57,778 nt of DNA. Origin: a virus. A program made the translations under genes and the position numbers. Below, one piece after another: positions 5,952 through 12,428 of the stretch. The stretch is from IMG/VR virus record IMGVR_UViG_3300020125_000357, positions 1 to 57,778 of that record; one strand, 5' to 3'. Under the pieces are notes generated by a model. It made no database searches and was not told the origin of the DNA. It was given only the letters and a program-made list of their open reading frames with translations. The number at the start of each line of letters is the position of its first letter. Position 1 is the first letter of the stretch.

Positions 5952-6043
5952 TACGTCTAGCTTTGATGGTTCATTCCGATATAGGTAGCGAAAGCAGTCG
6001 AATAGATATACTATATAGCTCCGTTCGATTCGGAGAGGCGTGC
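5952..6043 (+). ncRNA. tRNA-like element with enlarged D-loop
   Basis: The acceptor stem TACGTCT (5952-5958) pairs with AGGCGTG (6036-6042), two G-T pairs included. The T-arm is canonical (CTCCG, loop TTCGATT, CGGAG, 6019-6035). The D-stem GCTTT/AAAGC (5960-5964 with 5991-5995) encloses 26 nt instead of 7-11. The anticodon arm pairs only over three bases, with a loop reading AATAGAT at the expected place and no U33. It is a degenerate tRNA, a tRNA with an insertion, or a tRNA mimic. Confidence 0.5.
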
Positions 6044-6093
6044 ATTTATATGAACTCTCTAAGCCTCTTCATGAATGCAAATATTTGAGAGTT
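6041..6093 (+). other. Interleaved inverted repeats between two tRNA elements
   Basis: TGCATT (6041-6046) pairs with AATGCA (6074-6079), and AACTCTC (6053-6059) pairs with GAGAGTT (6087-6093). The order is that of an H-type pseudoknot. It links the tRNA-like element to the tRNA-Glu and may be a processing signal. Confidence 0.35.
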
Positions 6094-6102
6094 TATTTAT
6101 GT

Positions 6103-6174
6103 ATTCCCGTCGTATAGTGGTGAATACATTCGGTTTTCATCCGGATAACAGCAGTTCAATTCTGCTCGGGAATA
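6103..6174 (+). tRNA. tRNA-Glu (TTC)
   Basis: The acceptor ATTCCCG/CGGGAAT, the D-stem GTAT/ATAC, the anticodon stem TTCGG/CCGGA with loop TTTTCAT, and the T-arm AGCAG-TTCAATT-CTGCT all fold. Anticodon TTC reads Glu codons, which suits an AT-rich genome. The following bases read A-CCCA, so a CCA is nearly encoded. Confidence 0.85.
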
Positions 6175-6179
6175 CCCAT

Positions 6180-6359
6180 GCAAGATGTAGCTCAGAAAAT
6201 CATCACCTGAGACGTGAAGAAGGGTCGACTTACTTACTGATAATTATGGAGCTTTATTGTATAAACAGATTATTGGTTAGTGAAGTGAGAGCAATTGGTG
6301 ATGTAGGGAGTCATGACCCGAAACTGATAGGTCGCTGGTTCGAGTCCAGCCATCTTGCA
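6180..6359 (+). ncRNA. Interrupted tRNA-like element
   Basis: The 5' part (6180-6195) is GCAAGATG plus a D-stem start (TAGCTCAG). The 3' part has a canonical T-arm GCTGG-TTCGAGT-CCAGC (6334-6350) and CATCTTGC, which pairs with the 5' end over 8 bp. Between lie about 140 nt. They include D-loop-like TTGGTTAG near 6273-6280 and AGAGC near 6288-6292. After these comes a possible anticodon stem ATTGG/CTGAT holding a 25-nt loop with its own GGG/CCC hairpin. Total length is about 100 nt more than a tRNA. Intron, pseudogene and mimic are all possible. Confidence 0.5.
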
Positions 6360-6374
6360 CTTTTTGGAAATATA

Positions 6375-6554
6375 ATGAGATCATACACTAAAGTTAGAAT
6401 TGTAGCTACAGGTGAAACTGGATATTACCGAGACGAAATACAGAATGGTTTGGTATATCCTTTTAAGTATAAAATCATCGTCAATAATGAAATTAGATGG
6501 CTGGAGCAAAAAGAGTTTAGAGCTTTAAGCGATATCAGGAAAAAGGGTAAATGA
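6375..6554 (+). CDS. SH3-like small protein, 59 aa
   Basis: The ATG at 6375 has GGAA upstream. Longer in-frame starts to the left run through tRNA sequence and were rejected. The product has K-V-R-I-V-A-T-G-E-T-G then Y-K-I-I-V and a W-L-E-Q-K-E-F-R-A-L ending, the strand pattern of a small SH3/KOW-like barrel shared with several proteins here. Function unknown. Confidence 0.5.
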   Translation: MRSYTKVRIVATGETGYYRDEIQNGLVYPFKYKIIVNNEIRWLEQKEFRALSDIRKKGK

Positions 6555-6739
6555 GTAAAATATCCCAGATTATCATGTTGATAATGTTGAGTATGGCTTT
6601 TTTATTGGCTATGGCTGTGACCATTGGATGTATATATTGGGGGGTTACACATGAACCACCTGCAACTTTGGGTGCAATTCCGGCAATAATAGGAATGGTA
6701 GCTGTCATAGGAGTTATGTTAGATTTAAATAGTAAATAG
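6551..6739 (+). CDS. Two-pass membrane protein, 62 aa
   Basis: The ATG overlaps the preceding TGA. Two hydrophobic helices (about 6-30 and 38-57) are joined by H-E-P-P-A-T. It is the last rightward gene before the convergent terminator. A holin-like role cannot be judged from size alone. Confidence 0.5.
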   Translation: MSKISQIIMLIMLSMAFLLAMAVTIGCIYWGVTHEPPATLGAIPAIIGMVAVIGVMLDLNSK

Positions 6740-6742
6740 ATT

Positions 6743-6820
6743 ATTTTGTACACAGCTTATGACATTAGTTAAACTTACATGTTTTCATATCTCCATGTAG
6801 TTATGAGCTGTGTGTAAAAT
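6743..6820. terminator. Bidirectional terminator between convergent operons
   Basis: ATTTTGTACACAGCT (6743-6757) pairs with AGCTGTGTGTAAAAT (6806-6820) with only two mismatches, so the hairpin has a T-run on either strand. An inner ACATG/CATGT stem strengthens it. It sits exactly between the rightward and leftward early operons. Confidence 0.75.
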
Positions 6821-6844
6821 GATGACCTTTCCTCTTTCACCTTT

Positions 6845-7084
6845 TTAATCTAATGGCAATAACTTTAGTGCTGTAAAACTACAATTATTACCCGGTTTCT
6901 TACCCTTTCTTTTAATCAATTCCAATTTCTCTAATGTTGAAATTAATTGACTTCTATAAGATACACTTTGTATATTATATTTTATTTCTAAATAATAATG
7001 CAATTGGCTCGTTGAAATTGGTTGATGTTTCATTATATATTGTACAATTTTATTATATTTTAAGGTGGTAGATTTATAACGCAT
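6845..7084 (-). CDS. Winged-helix-like DNA-binding protein, 79 aa
   Basis: The segment I-V-Q-Y-I-M-K-H-Q-P-I-S-T-S-Q-L...S-V-S-Y-R-S-Q-L-I-S-T-L-E-K-L-E-L-I-K has the helix pattern of a winged helix-turn-helix, followed by a basic wing. It is the last gene of the leftward operon. A regulatory role is inferred, and it is one of the few candidates for binding the operators seen here. Confidence 0.5.
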   Translation of the reverse strand: MRYKSTTLKYNKIVQYIMKHQPISTSQLHYYLEIKYNIQSVSYRSQLISTLEKLELIKRKGKKPGNNCSFTALKLLPLD

Positions 7085-7338
7085 TATATTTTTTCCTTAT
7101 ATTTAATACTTTCTATTTCGTTCCATAAGAATCTAATATTTTTATCCTGAATTTCTACATGTTCTAGTATTTTTAACATAGTACCCACTGCCTGACCCAA
7201 TAAAAATAGAAGACCATTCTGCTGCAATTCCGCAGCTAATTGTATCTGTGATCTAGCTTTGGTCGTATCACTGATTAATTTAGTTAGATCTTCATTCATT
7301 AGATTTAATTCTACATTTTGGACACTCGCATTTTTCAT
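7084..7338 (-). CDS. Hypothetical helical protein, 84 aa
   Basis: It is mostly alpha-helical with a hydrophobic middle (L-L-F-L-L-G-Q-A-V-G). Its stop meets the start of the next gene. It begins M-K-N-A-x-x-Q, much like the product of 8270-8563. The start overlaps the upstream gene by 47 bases, and a later ATG at 7299 is possible. Confidence 0.45.
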   Translation of the reverse strand: MKNASVQNVELNLMNEDLTKLISDTTKARSQIQLAAELQQNGLLFLLGQAVGTMLKILEHVEIQDKNIRFLWNEIESIKYKEKI

Positions 7339-7507
7339 CCATTGACACTAAATCAATTACTAAAATCTCTGGCCTAACATTATCTTTTCCCATAGCTCTG
7401 AGAGATTTAATAAAATAGCTTTTTTCATCTACCGAAGCAAATAAAGGTAAATCAGTTGTTGCATTAATTGCTTCTGTTAATGCTGTAATTAGTTCACTTG
7501 CTAACAT
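7292..7507 (-). CDS. Small protein with C-terminal C-x-C-x-x-C, 71 aa
   Basis: It starts M-L-A-S-E-L-I-T-A-L, a common opening for short phage proteins, after AGAGGAAAAATA. The C-terminus has C-E-C-P-K-C, a possible metal site. Function unknown. Confidence 0.5.
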   Translation of the reverse strand: MLASELITALTEAINATTDLPLFASVDEKSYFIKSLRAMGKDNVRPEILVIDLVSMDEKCECPKCRIKSNE

Positions 7508-7524
7508 TATTTTTCCTCTTAAAA

Positions 7525-7710
7525 TTAATTTATTTTTCGTGGAGAATCGGCATGAATAATAACCCCAATTCCTATTTCAGTATAACGAGTTTCAATCCCA
7601 GTCAACATAAGTAGTTCTGCCCCATGTTTTACATAAACAGGTATATTTTCTTCTTGTAATTGTTTGATATCTTGTAATTGTTTGATAATATTTGTTACAT
7701 TTGGTAGCAT
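7525..7710 (-). CDS. Hypothetical protein, 61 aa
   Basis: An N-terminal helix with two I-K-Q-L-Q repeats is encoded by a near-duplicate of about 17 bp (about 7656-7690). A beta-rich half follows. It has a TAGGA ribosome site. No family was recognised. Confidence 0.5.
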   Translation of the reverse strand: MLPNVTNIIKQLQDIKQLQEENIPVYVKHGAELLMLTGIETRYTEIGIGVIIHADSPRKIN

Positions 7711-7711
7711 T

Positions 7712-7963
7712 TTATTTTCCTATCTCAAAATTACATTCAACAGTTTTACCTTCTTTGGTAAATACTGGGGTTACTGCATGCAGTCCGTCTGTATCTCCAA
7801 TTTCATAATATTGGATATGATTAATACATGCGGGTTCTACTTTATATTGCATCATTTTAAAATCTGTGGATGAAGATTTAAGTGATTTATTAAAATTGAA
7901 TAAAGCAACTCCCACACAAATTCCTGTAATAAAACAACAAATTCCTATATATAAATCTCTCAT
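7712..7963 (-). CDS. Membrane-anchored protein, 83 aa
   Basis: One N-terminal membrane helix (about residues 4-24) precedes a polar domain of about 55 residues with two Cys. The ATG lies one base after the stop of the next small gene upstream. Function unknown. Confidence 0.5.
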   Translation of the reverse strand: MRDLYIGICCFITGICVGVALFNFNKSLKSSSTDFKMMQYKVEPACINHIQYYEIGDTDGLHAVTPVFTKEGKTVECNFEIGK

Positions 7964-8116
7964 TTAGTTATCCTTTCTAAAATACCAAATAAATACACCA
8001 ACTATGATGCCAATTAACCAAATTAATATAAAAATGCCGCCTACAATTCCTATCGTCGAACTCACGATACTTAGAATTATTTCTAAAAACATGGTCATAG
8101 ATTTTAAAAAATTCAT
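7964..8116 (-). CDS. Membrane protein, 50 aa
   Basis: The minus-strand frame from ATG (8114-8116) to TAA directly precedes the next ATG. Two long hydrophobic stretches with S-S-T-I-G-I-V-G-G suggest a membrane hairpin. A ribosome site GAGGTAA lies upstream. No function was recognised. Confidence 0.5.
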   Translation of the reverse strand: MNFLKSMTMFLEIILSIVSSTIGIVGGIFILIWLIGIIVGVFIWYFRKDN

Positions 8117-8120
8117 TTTT

Positions 8121-8273
8121 TTACCTCATAAAATTTAATTTAATTAAATATATTATCAATTCAAGCACGCAAACAAGAATAATCCCATCCCATCGATATT
8201 TCGGTTTGATATTTCTTGATATCCATATACCAATAAGAAAATTTAATACGCCTAAAATAATTATTAATTTCAT
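8121..8273 (-). CDS. Two-helix membrane protein, 50 aa
   Basis: GGAGCAAG precedes the ATG. Hydrophobic helices at about 3-18 and 30-46 flank a basic N-I-K-P-K-Y-R-W turn. The start overlaps the end of the neighbouring gene. No function was recognised. Confidence 0.5.
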   Translation of the reverse strand: MKLIIILGVLNFLIGIWISRNIKPKYRWDGIILVCVLELIIYLIKLNFMR

Positions 8274-8563
8274 CTTGCTCCTTCCAATTTACGCGGAATA
8301 TCCCGTTTCATACGTTTAATTTTGTTTATTTCTTTAAACATAAGCTTCTTACCAATTTCATAGGTAGTATTAGCCCAATTAGCTTTTATGCCATAATTAG
8401 AGGCTAAAGATTTAAGTTTGTCTCTTCCATTAGCCATACCATCAATATAAAAATCTATAAGATTTCGATCTGTAAATTCTTGATAGAGATCTTTTAGCAT
8501 ATCTTTTTCAACTACTGTGAGTTGCATATTTTCTTTTACTGATTGACTTCTAGCGTTTTTCAT
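8270..8563 (-). CDS. Basic helical protein, 97 aa
   Basis: GGAGAGAG gives a strong ribosome site. The N-terminus M-K-N-A-R-S-Q-S-V resembles that of 7084-7338. The middle contains S-L-A-S-N-Y-G-I-K-A-N-W-A-N-T-T-Y, which looks like a helix-turn-helix, and the C-terminus is strongly basic. Nucleic-acid binding is plausible but not shown. Confidence 0.5.
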   Translation of the reverse strand: MKNARSQSVKENMQLTVVEKDMLKDLYQEFTDRNLIDFYIDGMANGRDKLKSLASNYGIKANWANTTYEIGKKLMFKEINKIKRMKRDIPRKLEGAR

Positions 8564-8588
8564 TTTCTCTCTCCTAAAATTAATTAAA

Positions 8589-8777
8589 TTAAGCTGCTTT
8601 TTTGATTGTTTTGAACTGTGCTAAACTTTCTGCGGGTGCTCCATCAATTGATATTAATTTAAAAAGGCGCCTTTGCTTAAACTCAATAAAATCAAGTTTA
8701 GCGTGTAATGACCATTCTTTAACATTATTATATGCAATATTTCCTGTAAGTTTATTTAAAAATCCTAAGGTTTCCAT
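8589..8777 (-). CDS. Hypothetical protein, 62 aa
   Basis: A TGGAG site lies before the ATG. The product is basic with mixed helix and strand. A frame on the other strand (8602-8793) is a shadow. No family was recognised. Confidence 0.45.
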   Translation of the reverse strand: METLGFLNKLTGNIAYNNVKEWSLHAKLDFIEFKQRRLFKLISIDGAPAESLAQFKTIKKAA

Positions 8778-8805
8778 AATTTTATCTCCATAAAATTTAA
8801 GTTAA

Positions 8806-9099
8806 TTATCCAAGTGCATTAGTGCCGTGCTGTACTAAATCATTTATCTTGAATTGAACTAGAGTTCCAGATCGAGTTTTACCTACTCCAGCAATAGTTA
8901 ATTCACACTTATCCCATAAATTTTTTGTTTGTGTCAAATCAATTAATCTAGCTATTATGGCAAACCATTGATCATCAATGTTCTTAGCGGTTAATATGCG
9001 TTCTCCAAAAATATATACTTCAATCATTTTATTTTCTTGTTGACAGATTTCAAAATATAATTCATTGTATTCTTTATTTCTAAATTTAATTTTATTCAC
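8806..9099 (-). CDS. Hypothetical protein, 97 aa
   Basis: The N-terminus is beta-rich (I-E-V-Y-I-F-G-E-R-I-L-T) and the C-terminal half contains G-V-G-K-T-R-S-G-T. The latter is not a convincing Walker A, because no upstream strand or Walker B is visible in so small a protein. It overlaps its neighbour by eight bases. Confidence 0.5.
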   Translation of the reverse strand: MNKIKFRNKEYNELYFEICQQENKMIEVYIFGERILTAKNIDDQWFAIIARLIDLTQTKNLWDKCELTIAGVGKTRSGTLVQFKINDLVQHGTNALG

Positions 9100-9388
9100 T
9101 TACTGTGCTCGCTAAATCTTTAATTATATTGTAGGCTATGCGAAATTCTGATGAAATCACTTCTCCATCATAAATATTATCATCATTGTAAACCATTGAA
9201 TCTAATAGTGTATTTTTTAAACTATATTCTAATGAAATCTCATATTCAGTTTGATAAATATCGTTTGACTGCTTATCAATTTTTAAAAAAGCAAAAATAT
9301 TGCTACCTTCGGCTCTCCAATTCTTAAAGCAATTGCTATATTTATTCAAATATTCTATAGTTTTGTCGAGTATTTGTTGTTCAGTCAT
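9092..9388 (-). CDS. Hypothetical acidic protein, 98 aa
   Basis: The acidic, Tyr-rich protein ends in an F-R-I-A-Y-N-I-I-K-D-L-A helix. Its ending resembles F-K-I-A-Y-N-L-A in the product of 10711-11040, suggesting a small family in this operon. Function unknown. Confidence 0.5.
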   Translation of the reverse strand: MTEQQILDKTIEYLNKYSNCFKNWRAEGSNIFAFLKIDKQSNDIYQTEYEISLEYSLKNTLLDSMVYNDDNIYDGEVISSEFRIAYNIIKDLASTVSE

Positions 9389-9683
9389 TGTGCTTTTCTC
9401 CTGATATTACTTCAACATCAATAACATCTCCGCTTGTAAGCTTAGACCAATTATCAATTATATATTTGTGAGCAATTCCCATAGTTCTACTATCTTCCCA
9501 GCGATATGGGTCATAAGTACTGCCGCCTTGGCTAAGTTGACAAAGTTGAATACATACTATATCTCGTCCATAACCCGCATAGCGCAATATTGCAGATTCT
9601 ATAGGATTATCAGAAATCATTTCAACTCCCATAGCCTTAATTTCTGTCATTCTATCTAAGATCGTAAATAATTTAATTTCCAT
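9381..9683 (-). CDS. Hypothetical protein, 100 aa
   Basis: The 100-residue protein has a V-C-I-Q-L-C strand and a D-P-Y-R-W-E-D segment. It shares eight bases with the next gene. No family was recognised. Confidence 0.5.
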   Translation of the reverse strand: MEIKLFTILDRMTEIKAMGVEMISDNPIESAILRYAGYGRDIVCIQLCQLSQGGSTYDPYRWEDSRTMGIAHKYIIDNWSKLTSGDVIDVEVISGEKHND

Positions 9684-9686
9684 GAT

Positions 9687-9824
9687 TTAATCCTTTACCT
9701 TTATATCTCTATTAAAAATTATAGCCAGTGTATAAATTATTATCTTTGAAACTGTTTCCCCAAGTATTAATAAAAATACTATGCTTATAATCCAATGTTC
9801 ATACATTAATTTTATCAGGTCCAT
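9687..9824 (-). CDS. Membrane peptide, 45 aa
   Basis: The minus-strand frame carries one long hydrophobic helix (about residues 11-37) and a basic tail. GGAGG lies upstream of its ATG, within the preceding frame. It overlaps that frame by 26 bases. No function was recognised. Confidence 0.45.
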   Translation of the reverse strand: MDLIKLMYEHWIISIVFLLILGETVSKIIIYTLAIIFNRDIKVKD

Positions 9825-9969
9825 AATCTAACCTCCGATCTTCTTGAATCGTTTCTATACAATGTATTTTAAGTTCTTCTTTGCGTTCGATAGCTATATC
9901 TTCTTGTGAATTAAAGCAGTGGCTTAACAATTCAGTTAAACTATCGAACAGGTTTGTATTTGTTGCCAT
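9799..9969 (-). CDS. Hypothetical acidic protein, 56 aa
   Basis: AAAGGAG precedes the ATG. The product is acidic and helical with two Cys. It overlaps the next gene by 26 bases. No family was recognised. Confidence 0.45.
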   Translation of the reverse strand: MATNTNLFDSLTELLSHCFNSQEDIAIERKEELKIHCIETIQEDRRLDYGPDKINV

Positions 9970-9981
9970 GATTAATCTCCT

Positions 9982-10182
9982 TTAATTAGCTACTGCATAT
10001 GCCATTTGTTGGTCATGCATTTGCCAACATCCTTGGCATAACATAGTTTTAACCACAATATCGCCACCTTTTTCAAATACAAAGTCTCGGATTTCCTGAG
10101 CGGATATATTTGCTTCTTCTGAATTTTCTTCGCACCATTCGCAAATGTATTTATTTAAGCGTTCTTCTCTAATTTTATTCAT
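9982..10182 (-). CDS. Small protein with two C-x-x-C pairs, 66 aa
   Basis: The ATG at 10182 is chosen because AAGGAG lies upstream; an in-frame start at 10221 lacks one. C-E-W-C (about 14-17) and C-Q-G-C (about 49-52) could bind one zinc ion. Function unknown. Confidence 0.5.
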   Translation of the reverse strand: MNKIREERLNKYICEWCEENSEEANISAQEIRDFVFEKGGDIVVKTMLCQGCWQMHDQQMAYAVAN

Positions 10183-10442
10183 TTTAGGTTTCTCCTTAAT
10201 TCTAATGTACTTCTGATACAAATTTCCAATGTTTTAGCTATACTTAAGGTATCACATGCTATACGGCCATCTATTAGATATTTAAACCCTTCATCATATT
10301 CTTTGCATAGACTTACTTCAAGGTCATACTGATCGTTATATTTATTAATAGTAGCCTGATATAATAATCCAGAAGGATATTGTCTTTTAAACATACGGAT
10401 TCCTTTATCCATATACCATTTATCCCATATTTCTTTTTTCAT
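10179..10442 (-). CDS. Hypothetical protein, 87 aa
   Basis: The N-terminus is basic. The core has strands followed by a D-T-L-S-I-A-K-T-L-E helix, as in short phage proteins with a strand-rich core and S-x-x-x-A-K helix. It overlaps its neighbour by four bases. Function unknown. Confidence 0.5.
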   Translation of the reverse strand: MKKEIWDKWYMDKGIRMFKRQYPSGLLYQATINKYNDQYDLEVSLCKEYDEGFKYLIDGRIACDTLSIAKTLEICIRSTLELRRNLK

Positions 10443-10709
10443 TTAACTAATTCCTTGTAATTTATTAAAGGTTAGGCCATTATGTAGTTTCATATATTGT
10501 CCTGCGATATTCTTAATTATAAAGCCATTATTCACAAAATAGTTAATTAAATCAGAGGCTCTGTTGTATCCTATGCCAAACTTTACCTGTACATTAGATA
10601 CGGTAAATGGTTTAGAGGAATCGATATAGGATTTCATTTGTTCCATTAAATAGGTTTGTTGTTCTATAATCTTATTCGGGTTACATAAGTCTGCAAAAAA
10701 TTTTTCCAT
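10443..10709 (-). CDS. Winged-helix protein resembling the FtsK gamma domain, 88 aa
   Basis: The segment V-Q-V-K-F-G-I-G-Y-N-R-A-S-D-L-I-N-Y (about 43-60), followed by N-N-G-F-I-I, closely follows the FtsK gamma winged helix, which reads KOPS DNA sites and has I-G-Y-N-R-A. Here the domain stands alone after a 35-residue helix. A sequence-specific DNA-binding role is likely; the target is unknown. Confidence 0.6.
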   Translation of the reverse strand: MEKFFADLCNPNKIIEQQTYLMEQMKSYIDSSKPFTVSNVQVKFGIGYNRASDLINYFVNNGFIIKNIAGQYMKLHNGLTFNKLQGIS

Positions 10710-10710
10710 G

Positions 10711-11040
10711 TTATTCCCCTTCAGCTAAGTTATAAGCTATTTTAAATTCGGATATAAATGCTTTGTAATAAAAAATACGTAAATTAAGCAGTTTTTCCTT
10801 TGAATAATAAGAATTAGAGGTATCTGTTCCATCTAGGCAATCTAGCCATTCCATAACTTCTAGTTCTTCCCCTTCATGAAAGAACTTAGCTTTTATCAAC
10901 AAACATTTAAAATAATCAGTTTTATTATTGTTGTCTTCCCATATAAAATGCCATTCATGAAATAGCTTGCTACCAGTTTCCGAGTTTAATATATCCAATG
11001 TGTTTTGTAATTTATTTTCAATTTGTCCTAACATAGTCAT
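10711..11040 (-). CDS. Hypothetical protein, 109 aa
   Basis: The 109-residue protein is rich in Trp, Phe and acidic residues and ends in a helix F-K-I-A-Y-N-L-A. The ATG overlaps the preceding TAA (TAATG). No family was recognised. Confidence 0.5.
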   Translation of the reverse strand: MTMLGQIENKLQNTLDILNSETGSKLFHEWHFIWEDNNNKTDYFKCLLIKAKFFHEGEELEVMEWLDCLDGTDTSNSYYSKEKLLNLRIFYYKAFISEFKIAYNLAEGE

Positions 11041-11201
11041 TATATTGCTCCCTCACCAATATTAATCTCGTCTAATGTTTCCTGCACTCTTTTATTACAT
11101 TCATCCATTTGGGCAAAGAATTCTTTAGCTCCACAATATTCTATTTCATCATCTGGTACAACACGAACATTATTGGTTAGGTTTAATTTAAATTTATTCA
11201 T
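11040..11201 (-). CDS. Hypothetical acidic protein, 53 aa
   Basis: The minus-strand frame runs from ATG (11199-11201) to a TAA shared with the next start. It has a strand-like N-terminus and then an acidic helix. AAGGAG lies upstream. No family was recognised. Confidence 0.5.
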   Translation of the reverse strand: MNKFKLNLTNNVRVVPDDEIEYCGAKEFFAQMDECNKRVQETLDEINIGEGAI

Positions 11202-11213
11202 TTTTTAATCTCC

Positions 11214-11432
11214 TTAAAATATCATTATTATGTCTAATTGTTGGCTAAGTTTATTTTTAATTACTTCTTTAATTTTATTTGGCGTAACAGAAAATTCTTG
11301 TATACATTCATTATTCCAACGAATTGAGGGGATTTCTACTATTAAACTAGAGGCATCTAACATCTTTAGTTTAACGTTATGTAACCAAAATTCAGTTTGT
11401 AGTAACGATTTTATTTTAGATAGTTGTTTCAT
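11214..11432 (-). CDS. First gene of the leftward early operon, 72 aa
   Basis: TGGAG precedes the ATG. The promoter at 11494-11523 lies about 60 bases upstream. The protein is a mixed helix-strand fold without a recognised family. As the promoter-proximal gene it is expected to be expressed earliest. Confidence 0.5.
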   Translation of the reverse strand: MKQLSKIKSLLQTEFWLHNVKLKMLDASSLIVEIPSIRWNNECIQEFSVTPNKIKEVIKNKLSQQLDIIMIF

Positions 11433-11493
11433 TTTTTTATCTCCAATTTAAAATTTGTTTCTGATTAAGGACCTTTCTTAACCTCACACCGAT

Positions 11494-11523
11494 AGTATAA
11501 TTCATTTAGTAACTGCTTGTCAA
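11494..11523 (-). promoter_or_regulatory. Leftward early promoter
   Basis: On the minus strand TTGACA (11518-11523, perfect) and TATACT (11494-11499, one mismatch) are 18 bases apart, just upstream of the leftward operon. Confidence 0.75.
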
Positions 11524-11538
11524 ACTATTTTAGTAACT
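11505..11538. promoter_or_regulatory. Direct-repeat operator at the leftward promoter
   Basis: TTTAGTAACT occurs at 11505-11514, between -10 and -35, and again at 11529-11538, just upstream of -35, 24 bases start to start. The complement of the motif also appears at 13575-13584. The placement suggests repressor or activator binding. Confidence 0.5.
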
Positions 11539-11660
11539 ATTTATTGTGCAACGCATTAACTCTAGCAATACCAATAGAACTAATTGATATTTATTTTTAC
11601 ACAAATGTATAAAATGTACATAAATAGCTTTAGATAGATAATTAATGGCTAATAAATATA

Positions 11661-11690
11661 TTGATTAATATATACTGCGTATAGTATAGT
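11661..11690 (+). promoter_or_regulatory. Rightward promoter of the tRNA-Glu region
   Basis: TTGATT (11661-11666) and TATAGT (11685-11690) are 18 bases apart and lie 29 bases before the tRNA. The -35 has two mismatches and the -10 one. The stretch 11540-11660 is otherwise AT-rich with no gene. Confidence 0.5.
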
Positions 11691-11718
11691 TATGGTTTCA
11701 TATATACATTAATAATTT

Positions 11719-11790
11719 ATTCCTGTCATATAGTGGTTAATATATTCCCCTTTCTAGGGAAGAACAGCAGTTCGAATCTGCTCAGGAATA
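11719..11790 (+). tRNA. tRNA-Glu (TTC), second copy
   Basis: The acceptor ATTCCTG/CAGGAAT, D-stem ATAT/ATAT, anticodon stem TTCCC/GGGAA with loop CTTTCTA, and T-arm AGCAG-TTCGAAT-CTGCT all pair. The anticodon reads TTC. T at position 37 is unusual, since a purine is expected. The body resembles the tRNA-Glu at 6103-6174, so it is a diverged duplicate. No CCA is encoded. Confidence 0.7.
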
Positions 11791-11813
11791 CTATAATAGA
11801 AGGAAAAGAACAG

Positions 11814-12416
11814 ATGGATGCGCAACAACAAGCACAATTGGAACAATCAAATGCAGCTAAACAAGCACAGGCAGCTCCAGCATTAACTGCTGAACAGATG
11901 CAACAAAAGCAGCAGGTAGAAGCTGCATTGAGACAACAGCAAGAGCAATTACAAGCACATATTAATCAACAAGTACAAGCTGGTGTTACTATGTATAACT
12001 TGGATGTACAACGCTTAACCATTGCAGCACAAGGATTGGAGGCGTGTGTTAATGCAGCTAAAGCATTAGGGCTTGACTTGGGTCTTGATACTCAATCAGC
12101 AATTTGTAACGTTGCGCTTAAAATACGTGGTTTATTAGTTGTAGCTGAAGCAGCAGATAGTGTTTCATGTGAAACAGCTCCAAGACAACAAGCTAACACT
12201 CCACATAAATTTAATCAAGACGATATGGTTGTGGTTAAAAAAACACCATATAAGGCATATAAAATTATTAGCGTAGGCGGAGTTTTGAATAGTGAGACTG
12301 GTATTTCTACTAATGAATATAAATTAGAAGGATTAGATGGTGATTTTGATGAATCAGAGCTTGAAATGGCTAATGAATATAAAGAACTTGACGAAGCTCC
12401 GGAAGTTAGTGCATAA
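11814..12416 (+). CDS. Gln/Ala-rich coiled-coil protein with C-terminal SH3-like domain, 200 aa
   Basis: GAAGGAAAAG precedes the ATG; a longer frame to the left crosses the tRNA and was rejected. Residues 1-60 are Gln/Ala-rich and helical, residues 65-120 are helical, and residues 135-190 form a beta-rich unit (D-D-M-V-V-V-K-K-T-P-Y...Y-K-L-E-G-L-D-G) like the small barrels in other proteins here. It ends acidic. Gene function unknown. Confidence 0.6.
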   Translation: MDAQQQAQLEQSNAAKQAQAAPALTAEQMQQKQQVEAALRQQQEQLQAHINQQVQAGVTMYNLDVQRLTIAAQGLEACVNAAKALGLDLGLDTQSAICNVALKIRGLLVVAEAADSVSCETAPRQQANTPHKFNQDDMVVVKKTPYKAYKIISVGGVLNSETGISTNEYKLEGLDGDFDESELEMANEYKELDEAPEVSA

Positions 12417-12428
12417 TAACTAATAATT

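Noticed and set aside
6180-6359. Group I intron in a tRNA
   Set aside because: The total extra sequence is only about 100 nt and no P/Q/R/S core elements were found, so it is too small for a self-splicing intron.
6180-6359. tmRNA
   Set aside because: It lacks a G-U pair at position 3 of the acceptor and any tag-peptide frame, and it is too short.
6075-6554. Single 159-aa reading frame
   Set aside because: Its first 100 codons run through the tRNA-Glu and the interrupted tRNA-like element. Only the part from the ATG at 6375 is kept.
8806-9099. Walker A motif G-V-G-K-T
   Set aside because: The 97-residue protein has no preceding strand, no Walker B and no ATPase layout. The match is likely chance.
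11733-11813. N-terminal extension of the 200-aa protein
   Set aside because: It lies inside the second tRNA-Glu. The ATG at 11814 has a good ribosome site.
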